In this document: one piece after another, positions 55,871-64,000 of the stretch
How the letters are laid out: each line of letters starts with the position of its first letter
Position numbering within the stretch: the first letter of the stretch is position 1
Assembly: GCA_977006965.1 (NCBI GenBank)
Contig: OZ345377.1
Location: 930,001-994,000, forward strand
DNA from: Phymatolithon calcareum
Taxonomy: Eukaryota > Rhodophyta > Florideophyceae > Hapalidiales
DNA length: 64,000 nucleotides
Direction: 5' to 3'
The notes under the pieces: model-generated
Seen by the model: only the letters and a program-made list of their open reading frames with translations
Databases searched by the model: none
What the model was told of the DNA's origin: nothing
Position numbers and translations under genes: made by a program

Positions 55871-56683
55871 CCTTCTATTACTCCGTAACCAAACAATTTC
55901 ATAACGGTTGATGCTGGATATTGCTGACTTGATATGTCCTTTGTTCTGATGTATAGTTAACGGAGCGTTGCTCTTGGCAAATCTGCGATGATGCAGAAAT
56001 TTCTTCAGAGTTATGAAGCTCTTTTCATGGTCGGACTCCATGTTTTGGACGGCGAAGGCTCTCTGTGAGCTGACTTGACTATTGCACTTTTCAATCCATT
56101 GATTTCTCTTATATAGAATAAAGTGACTATTTTACAATAGGAACTGAATTTTCGCTCTGCTCGATGCGGTCAATAACAATATCATAAACCAATACAGTCA
56201 GACGTCATTCAAGATTTTGCAGTGTTATAGACAACGATAAAGAGATGACCAACTGTTCATTATGTATTTCGTGCATAAAAGCGAAATACCATAATGGGTC
56301 GCACGAACTACAGTACAAGTATTGATCCTGTCCAATAGGGTTTGGTGCTACTCACTTATGTAATTTGACCAAAAACACAGGACGATTTTGCGCTTGAGAA
56401 CGTGGAGCAGTAGGACAAGTCCATGTCAGCTCTACGTCGTTAATGAACCTAGATACGTCATTTCTGAAGAGAAAACGTTAATTAATCTGGACAAGATTAT
56501 TTATGAATCCAGATTAACTTGCATATTCAGCTTAAATGAACCGTGAAATAGAATGTCAAAAGTCATTACAGTAGATCATACCCCTGACGGTAAGGATACT
56601 AGCCTAGAGTTGCGCCCCTAGTATCATATTTCTAGGATGAAATTCCGTTAACCGTAGATACTGCATTGGATTATATTCCGATA
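55871..56683. other. No gene recognised
   Basis: A minus frame of 63 codons (55,850-56,041) overlaps the start of the transposase pseudogene in another frame. The rest is AT-rich and probably includes the 5' end of that transposon; I could not find its inverted repeats. Confidence 0.35.
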
Positions 56684-56707
56684 TTGAGCCAAATATATTT
56701 GGCTCAA
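56684..56707. repeat. 24-bp perfect palindrome
   Basis: TTGAGCCAAATATATTTGGC followed by TCAA reads identically on both strands. With one mismatch the symmetry extends outward through CGAT on each side. No neighbouring gene explains it. Confidence 0.85.
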
Positions 56708-57006
56708 CATCGATACCTTCTTTCATACCCAAACATCGATGCTCATATTCGTGATACCAACTTGCCTTTCGTTTCCTGGGTTGTCGGGAAAAGGGCGGTT
56801 TCCTTCGCTCAATCGGACCATTTCCTACTCTAACTGCCTCTGTTGGGCATATCGTGTCCCAGTGAATGATAAGGCAAAGATGTGACTTGGCATGCTATTC
56901 TTGTTTAGGAATGTCTTCTCGAGTAAACAATGATAAGAGATCGACTCGATCTGCGCTTGTCTGCGAAACTTGGGTGTAGTGCGGGATTGTTCTTTCTGTG
57001 TATACA

Positions 57007-58817
57007 CTAATCTGGAACACTAACCCTCTCTTTGATTGAAGGATTTGTCTCTTGATTTCTATAGTCGAAATGCGCTGGTGTACATTCCCCTCCGATGATA
57101 GAGCGATCCGCAATCAAAAGGGTAGCTTTTAAATCGCGTAACTCCAGAGGCCCGCGCATTGAGAGCTCCTTGTATCGAAACCCCCCTGCTTCGAATTTGA
57201 CTTTCTTGCACATGGGCTCTGATGTCACTGTTTCCCTGTGGAAGCCCCATTCCTGTTCAGCTCTAGGTCAAGCTTGCAGGACATCGCGGTTAATTTTCGC
57301 AACCATTCAGTCCCGAAACAAGCTGAGAAATATGATACTGAAGCTTGGAAGATGTTTTCAAGGTTGTTGTTTCCAGGGCAGAAGGATATCCTTCTTGACA
57401 TAACGGTATGCTAGACTGACAATTTGAATACCTGAAATAGGTATTATTTCATCGACATGCGCAACCCGAGAAATCCATTCAGCATGATGAACGCCTACCG
57501 CCCACAAATACGACATGTTGGTCTTCGACTTGTCTGTACGCGGATATATTCGAGTCCTGTGACAAGCAAGAATTAAATTAATGTTCCGCAAAGGGCACAC
57601 GGATGTCGCTGTGGAGTGGTGTGCAGCAGTACTAGCGCGAAGCAGATACGCGAGTACCAGGAATGGATCCATATCAGGAGCATATAGAGGACCCCTAGAT
57701 GTTGAATAATGTACACTTTGTGTAATTCGAATAACCTGCAATAAACAAACGAACAAACATCTCTCCTGCGACCAGCCATGGATCTTACCATCATAACCTC
57801 GACTTCAGATCCCGACCCTCTGTTGAGGTACAGAGCTAGCTTGTCTAGAGCAAAGCACATTCACTCGAAACGCAGAATTGACTTCCATCCCCTTTTCACG
57901 GACATCTACATCTCGATACGCCCTGAATTCAATCGATGCATAGACTTGCTCCAGTATCTTTTTGAGCAACGCCCTGATAGCATCACATCAAACGGGAGGA
58001 ACCTGCCATTTACATCGCTTTACTATGAGAGCACTGGATCAGAGGGTAGTATCATGTAACCACCGCCGTTTATATCTCAATCACCCTTCTTGGTGCTCTA
58101 TTTTACTTGATGATGGCTTTTTTAATCTAATTTTCACATCAAGTCCGAATAAAGTGAACAGTCTCTCCCAGAATCTTCATTCAAGTGCCATTTGACGCCC
58201 CCTGGTAATCCACAGTTTTCCATACATCGTTAGCTCCCCTACGGTCTTCATAGCCATCTACGGCATGATGAAACATGCTCCATAGGGGTCCCGGGCAGTA
58301 ATTTTCCAAATATGCTCGCCTGACGTTAGGCATGGAGGCTGACATCTATTTGAAAGTCTCTCCAAATAACAGTTGCTTTTTGAGCTGTCTAGATCCACAC
58401 ATGACCCTCTTCCACTTGATATTGATAGAGTACGTGTTACCTGCCAACTGTTTGTGTGCAATATCTACGTTGAAGCCCACTGATCTGCTCTGGATCCCGG
58501 TACGGGAAAAATATATTCGCTGGCACCGCTGCCACTGAGATACACTAGTGCCTCAAAATTTGACATCCTGAGCTGCTGTTGAAATAGAATCTGCTCCAAG
58601 GCACCCCCCAAAATAGATTTCCTTCCAACCTTGAAAACCGTCTCACTGAAATGACTCTCCCTTCAGAACTCCACATTGTGGCACTGTCCAATACCCAACC
58701 AAAATGTTCTCCCACGTAGCATTTCCGGTTCATGTACCCTCTCTGCACATGCGGAATACCTTCTTTACTCTCCCCGTGCTTCCGTATGCAGTCCATAACG
58801 CTATTTCCATAGTTCAA
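57007..58817 (-). other. Cluster of unrecognised minus-strand frames
   Basis: Minus-strand frames at 58,545-58,817 (90 codons), 58,258-58,461 (67), 57,358-57,756 (132) and 57,007-57,228 (73) lie in tandem with protein-like composition (for example YMNRKCYVGEHFGWVLDSA; VHHAEWISRVAHVDEIIPIS). They could be pieces of one eroded gene or element, but I recognise no domain and plus-strand frames overlap. Confidence 0.25.
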
Positions 58818-60174
58818 GGGGGAAAAGAAGAACTTTGAGTTCCTTACATAGACTTTAAAGACGAAGGCACCGCACCATGCAAAGCCTGCACTCCTGCCTT
58901 TGCAGAAAAGTCGTTGTGGATTTTAGCTGCTTCAGGCGAGAGACGAAATTTTTTACCAAAAATAGAGTTTCAGACTTATCTGCTCACAAGCAAAAGCCGG
59001 TCTTCACGGTGCAGTGTTGCTCATTCCACCTTATTGTCTGTGCACACTGGATGATCTAAAAGATGTATCCCATCTGGCAAAGGCCATGTGAAAAAATCTT
59101 ATTCTACAGCTCCGTATCACTGCTTCCCGTCTGCCGTTATTCTCTTAATTTAACGTGACAATTATCGGTGTACCCTTTGTGCACCTAATCTGACGCCTCT
59201 CTAAATCTCACTAACGGTAGAATAGGGTGCCAGCACCAAAGATCTTTGAAATGTGGCGAGGCCCGTTTGGTGAAAGAGCGAAAAGAATGAATAAACCGGT
59301 ACGCCGCTTCGAATTTATTCTGTAGTGTCGAAAAAACTGTTTATGAAAGCCATGCATACCAAACCTGACACATCAACTTAAATGAAGAGGGCTATCCAAG
59401 TGCACCTTTTCTCAACGGAAGGGTCACAGCGCGGTTCATTGTGTCCATCATTTTAATGTCCGTTTTAGTAGTGGAATTTTTTCACAATTAACGTATTCGA
59501 AAGTTTGCAGAACAGCCGTGCTGCCTTCGAACACTTCAACTCGCTCACTTGCTCTATTGCCAGCGTTATGTGCCTTTTATTGCACAGATATGGTGTATTG
59601 CATCTGCTCGTATTGCTTTCACTGAAGTTTCATTCTTTCATCATGTGCTTACGCTCATCCTTCCATAGGACGCCTTGTGATTTAGTTGCACTACGCTTAG
59701 ATATTCTATTGCCGGTTAATCGAAATGTGTTAGCTCATCGAATTCTCGCATAAATTGAACGCGTGTTAAAAGCCATCTTTCTGCGACGGATGCAGATTGG
59801 AAATGAAGTACCTCCCTGAAAGAGACGCATAGGCCGCAGTCTGAGTAGACCTTACTGATACGAGAGAGATGGGTACGATATATCTAGACATACAGAAGTA
59901 ACCGCGGCTTTATGTGCATTGCAATAGAAGGAAGGTACCCGATCACGGTTGCGATACGTGCCCTTTTGCACAGATTTTGCGATTCGTTTGTTTACTGACA
60001 GTGAGAACCAGCATCAGGATCTTCCTAGTTTCTCTATCTCCCCTTGGATAGAGTTGACGAGCCTGCGAACGGATCTGAATGTTTTATGCGATGTTATTGC
60101 GTTGCGATAGAGAGACGCATCACTCTATTGGGCTATGTGGGGGGAGGGGGCAGCAGTTAGTGGCCGTCAGAGGA
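58818..60174. other. No gene recognised
   Basis: Short frames only. Nothing repeated or structured noticed. Confidence 0.4.
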
Positions 60175-60290
60175 TATGCTAGGGGCGGGATAGATCAAGT
60201 CGACGTCGGTTGATGGAGACAGCGGTGAGCTGCAACGCACGAATGGTAAAGCCAACGAGGTGTGTGCGCCGCTCTTCTTGAGGGGTGGTG
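60175..60290 (+). mobile_element. MULE fragment
   Basis: GTCGACGTCGGTTGATGGAG, then ACAGCGGTGAGCTGCAACGC and ATGGTAAAGCCAA match the interior of the 52.5 kb MULE at 52,678-52,738. No terminal repeats are present. Confidence 0.55.
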
Positions 60291-60571
60291 CCGCGGCTCT
60301 GGGAAATGAGAAATATGGGAGGATGGAGGTCACGATCGAACCCAGGTCCAACACGGCCGTACAGGTCCACTACAAATGGGTGGAAGTCGATGTGCTGCTC
60401 GTCAGAGAGACCACCTCGAAATCACAGGAGCTTAAAAAAGATGGTTATACCGAGATTCAGGGCACAATAATACCCTCCGATGGATCTTGCGACGGTATGT
60501 GACGGCACAGTGGCATTTAAAAGTCAAGCTTTTCAGCAATCACCCTGGACAGCAGTAATTAAGCTGTTTTT

Positions 60572-60680
60572 GCTCCAAGGAGGTCTTGAGTCTCCAGACT
60601 ACGCTACATTAGAAAACCATTCGAAGAGGTAACCCTATTACTTCTAGGTGAGGCGCTTGGAGCTCTTAAATATATCCTTC
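60572..60680 (+). repeat. Truncated R1 copy (3' end only)
   Basis: Shares CCAGACTAC(G/A)CTACATT(A/G)GA, AAACC..TTCG and CTAGGTGAGGCG.TTGGAGCT, ending in TTAAATA, with the 3' end of the 22.6 kb copy. Only about 100 bp remain. Confidence 0.7.
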
Positions 60681-60748
60681 TTTCTTTATTGTAGAATGCC
60701 TTAATTAACGCCAGTGCAAGTTTTCATTTTTCAAATATTGGAGTATCT

Positions 60749-61175
60749 CTACGGGAACAGATCTTCTACCGTTTTGCCACTCACGCTTCCGATGAATTGT
60801 CGTCGAGAGGCAGCCCAACCAGAACGGCGTTTGATGAGGTGTTCCACTGTCTCCGTGACGCCATACGTACAAATCTTGTACACTGGGGCGCAGAGTAGCG
60901 GTTCACCGTGGCTGTGTCCACGGTGAAAGTTTGCTATATTAGGACAGCATTTCACTATGAGCTGGTGCAATACCACCTCTGCACGTCTCTGCGAGATGTG
61001 CAGATCTTTCGAGAGCGTACGTAGGGTCAGTGGTTTGCTTCTATAGGCCGCTTGATAGAGGATTGTGCCGCTTCCAAAGTTAGAGGTATCGCTTGATGCA
61101 GCGCCAGACTCGATTCCAAACTTCCGCGTCGCGCGAGCTCATCAGTGGCCTCATAAATTAATCCTTACATATCCC
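60749..61175 (-). pseudogene. LINE (non-LTR) RNase H and C-terminal fragment
   Basis: On the minus strand, IYEATDELARRGSLESSL (about 61,130-61,170) resembles the end of RNase H in LINEs (the GNExAD-LA motif). After a frameshift, 60,976-60,749 encodes HQLIVKCCPNIANFHRGHSH and then ICTYGVTETVEHLIKRRSGW, the CxxC..ETxEHLxxxC-type tail found after RNase H in many I- and Tad-like LINEs. The cysteine after EHL is lost (Arg). Upstream RT is not recognisable. Confidence 0.55.
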
Positions 61176-61977
61176 CTATTCAGCAAACAAGCATGCTGCT
61201 GTCCCCTTCACCAGATATAGAAGTAAGTCTCAGCTTTGGTTTTGGGTGCTTCAAATCCCAGGTGCTGTTCCATCAAGGACAGAAAATTGAGTGGCCCAGT
61301 TTAACATTCACACTCCAGCTTGAAGCAGTTCCTATCCAACAACCAAGCATCGTCCAAGATTGCAATTGGCAGGCGCGAAGGAATGAAAGGCGCAAACATG
61401 TGGTGATATTTGAATATTGTGGGAGAAAACTAGCAAACTGAGACTTACATATCATTGACGGCCTGCACATACGGAAAAACGCTGAGCACAAAAAGATATC
61501 GAAGATCCCACTGAGTTCTCAAACTAGCCCAGAAAACCACGGGCGTATAGAGCCCGGGCGCACATGCCCTGAATAAGAAAAGAGGCAGGCTGAAAGCCGC
61601 GAGTAGTGGAATATCCGCAGAATCGGACTCACAACAACGACAAGTGCCATCCATGCTGGCCTAACCATCAATCGTAGAAGAAAATGAGTACGTCTCGCGG
61701 ACTGAACTTTAGCCACTGGTGGGTAAGCCCCTTGGCCATTACACAATCATAGTCTACGGCAGAAGTCACGAGTCCCGGACGATGTTCCCAATGCTGGCAC
61801 CGTAGCTATTTCAAACGATTGACAGCAGTCCATTTAGATTATTGGCTAAACAAAGGAAGGTGGTTTTTCCGTGCTTGCTCAAATTCTGATTTGATGAGCG
61901 CTCTGCTCAAGGGAGGAGTAGAATTAGAGGAGTCTTGGACGTTATATAATTTATTACAATCAGTATAGTTTACTGTC

Positions 61978-62580
61978 TTGTTCGGTCTCTTTCATGGAAC
62001 TGAGACGAGATCACCCCACTTGAAAGATATTCCACAATTTCAATGCAAGCTTAACGATTTCTACCAACCCAACGATTCAGGGACAAAGACTAATGTCCTC
62101 TGCGTAAGCAAGATAGTAGAGCTCCGTGAACAAAGTACAGCACGAGAAATTGATTTAGACGTTCGGTGTCTTTATTACCAGTTGCTCCGGAAGCTAGGAT
62201 CTCCAGTGCATCTCCCGGCTGTCAGCACCCTGAGGCACGGCAGCTCGGGGATGACTCCAAAATTCAATCATTCTTTCTCAATCCGACTTAAAGGTTCCGC
62301 CACCTGACACATCTGCACCTCAGAAGAAGGTTGAAACAGTGTCATACTATCCTGTGTAACTTGGTCGACTGCATCAACCAATCGCTTTCTTTGTTTTTCA
62401 AACCATTCATCCCATTTCTGCTTGTACATAAAGACTTTTTGTTCAGAAAATAGAAACTTCAATGACTCCATAGTTTTATAGTAAGCGAAGGATTGTAGCG
62501 CAAGGAAAATTCTCTCAGTTGCAATGATAATTGACAAAGGAGCTTCAATTAAACAGAAATCTAATCCATAGTTTTAGACA
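61978..62580. other. Two convergent unrecognised frames
   Basis: Plus 61,978-62,307 (109 codons) and minus about 62,580-62,268 overlap at their 3' ends by 40 bases. The minus frame is open from a TAA near 62,580, lacks an ATG at its start, and encodes a helical peptide (LQSFAYYKTMESLKFLFSEQ; KWDEWFEKQRKRLVDAVDQV). It may be a terminal exon or an element fragment. Neither frame is recognised. Confidence 0.3.
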
Positions 62581-62599
62581 CGCCCGAATCCCCCATTAC

Positions 62600-64000
62600 C
62601 ACGAAGTCAGTCCGGCGTCCTAGTCCAGTTCAAGATATACTGCGAATTCTAGCGAGTTGGACCACGGGAAGATTTGGCCCCGATGGGGAGTCGTACTCCC
62701 TTACCGTACGAAGTGGAAAATCTCAAGCTTCTTCAGAAGCGGAACATATTGGTCCCGATGGTCATTGCACTGCAGTTTCCCTGCTGAATGAAAAAGCAAC
62801 TTGTAACTCGCCTATGAAGTGCACTACGTAGAACCTTCCATTTCGTGCCTCATGTGACAGGAGTCACAGGAGTCCTGTCCATAGCCCCCCTTACGGAAAT
62901 GGGATATCAACCTGGTCCCACTGTGCGGTTTGCAGACTGTTTCGAAAACTCTTCTGGATGCAGGGAAGCACGTGACTTTTATTGAGTACATTCTACTTGC
63001 CGTCTCTCAAGGCCCGCGGCTTAGTCTTGTGGGTTTATTGCTCGTGTGTGGCTCATAGTTCACTGCTCTCATCCGCTTCGTTACATCGTGCTCACTCGGC
63101 TCGCGAAGTTACACTATTCCGAGTGGTCTGTATCACGCACTTTCTAGAAGTTTGTGTCGTTTTCCCGCTTCTCGATTGTTTAGATCGATTTTATTCTCTC
63201 TCTGACGAGAGGTGTCAACAACTCAGGGCTACGACTCGAGCATGCCTCACTTTGTCACTCATCTCGTCCTGCCGCTTGTGACCGAAGTCATCTCTCGGTG
63301 TGAGCAGGGATCTCCCCAAGGTCCTAAAGCATGTGCTTGTAATACTGCGAGATGTTTTCTTCTATGTTTTCGAATAATCAATCAATTCGATGTATCGCTA
63401 AGCTTGGAATCGAAGGACTTTTCTGGCTAGGCATTACTGCAACGCAAAACGTTACCTCAGCCCCGAAGCTTGTCGTTTTCCCTTGTGCCTTCGTCATCTT
63501 CGAATTCAGCAAGTTACTCTCATATCCTTCTTGTACTTGCTCTTCCGCGGGACGATCTTCGGGTATTCTACTTTTCATTCGCGAGAAACAAGTTCCATTT
63601 TCCTGGGCTCATAATCTATGGGTCAAACACTCTTGATTCTCTCTCCTGACGAAACGATATTTTCATCAGTACAACCTCTTCACAAGCCACAGCACCTGAA
63701 GTCGTCTTGACAGTGCTCATGCTCCAGAGATGACTTTTCTTTTCGACGCAAAGTACTGACTTTCGACATTCCTTTTTTCCCGAAAGGCCGTTTCGTCTGC
63801 ATTTTTTGCGGGTTCGTCAATCACTTGGAAGGTCTCTAAGAGGAGTATGCCTTGCTATGGAGCAGGAGGCCGTGTGAAACTTCTCGCCTCGTGCCGACGA
63901 TGGTCCCTATGTCTTGGACCTTCTTTCGCCGTTTGCTTCCTACGTCTAGGGGGGACCTAGACTTGCGCTCTCTTGAGAATTGGTTGCCCATCGGTAAAAG
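62600..64000. other. No gene recognised
   Basis: Plus-strand frames at 62,982-63,281, 63,212-63,430 and 63,352-63,636 overlap in different phases and could be a degraded coding region running off the window. No motif identified. Confidence 0.3.

Noticed and set aside
1-64000. CRISPR arrays, rRNA genes, bacterial operons, telomeric repeats
   Set aside because: Looked for on both strands. No regular spacer-repeat arrays, no rRNA core sequences, no gene clusters with ribosome-binding sites and no telomere-like tandem arrays were seen.

Overview
This window looks like nuclear DNA of an intron-poor eukaryote. I see no bacterial operons, Shine-Dalgarno sites, tRNA or rRNA genes. The few coding regions that stand out are scattered, single-frame islands in AT-leaning DNA full of decayed transposable elements. 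TE-rich nuclear genomes of this sort occur in algae (florideophyte red algae would fit), oomycetes and other protists. The taxon is a guess; the eukaryotic, TE-dominated nature is not.

Only three long reading frames look intact. Two are paralogous single-exon bZIP transcription-factor-like genes on the minus strand about 20 kb apart (12,224-12,739 and 32,912-33,463). They share a textbook basic region, a four-leucine zipper and an unusual conserved C-terminal block. The third is a 502-residue pogo/Tigger-type transposase (17,306-18,814, minus) inside a complete 2.85 kb element with 22-bp perfect terminal inverted repeats and flanking TA dinucleotides.

The rest is a layered transposon graveyard. 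0.7-2.5 kb: two Mutator-like (MULE) fossils. 4.2-5.4 kb: an old Copia pol fragment, followed by a tRNA-like box A/box B pair and a CCAAT/TATA promoter-like block. 21-34 kb: copies of a family I call R1, most sharing a 3' end but with different 5' starts; one copy sits between 20-bp direct repeats with an empty homologous site nearby. 36.2-38.0 kb: a MULE with long TIRs and an 8-9 bp target duplication, next to another TIR element. 40.7-44.0 kb: a degraded region bounded by LTR-like repeats (R2). 44.55-50.46 kb: a nearly complete Copia retrotransposon with both LTRs, broken by frameshifts. 52.45-53.18 kb: a third MULE with TIRs. 53.74-55.87 kb: a pogo-like transposase pseudogene, itself split by an R2 copy. 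60.2-61.2 kb: fragments of a MULE, R1 and a LINE RNase H tail.

Several inverted repeats stand apart from these elements: a 52-bp perfect palindrome at 34.3 kb, a microRNA-like hairpin at 24.7 kb and a 24-bp palindrome at 56.7 kb. Long stretches (6.7-12.2, 12.9-17.1, 34.4-36.2, 38.0-40.7, 50.5-52.4, 58.8-60.1 and 62.6-64.0 kb) hold no gene I can support. The bZIP pair is the most likely host-encoded content. It can be read as a small family embedded in, and perhaps spread by, the surrounding repeats.
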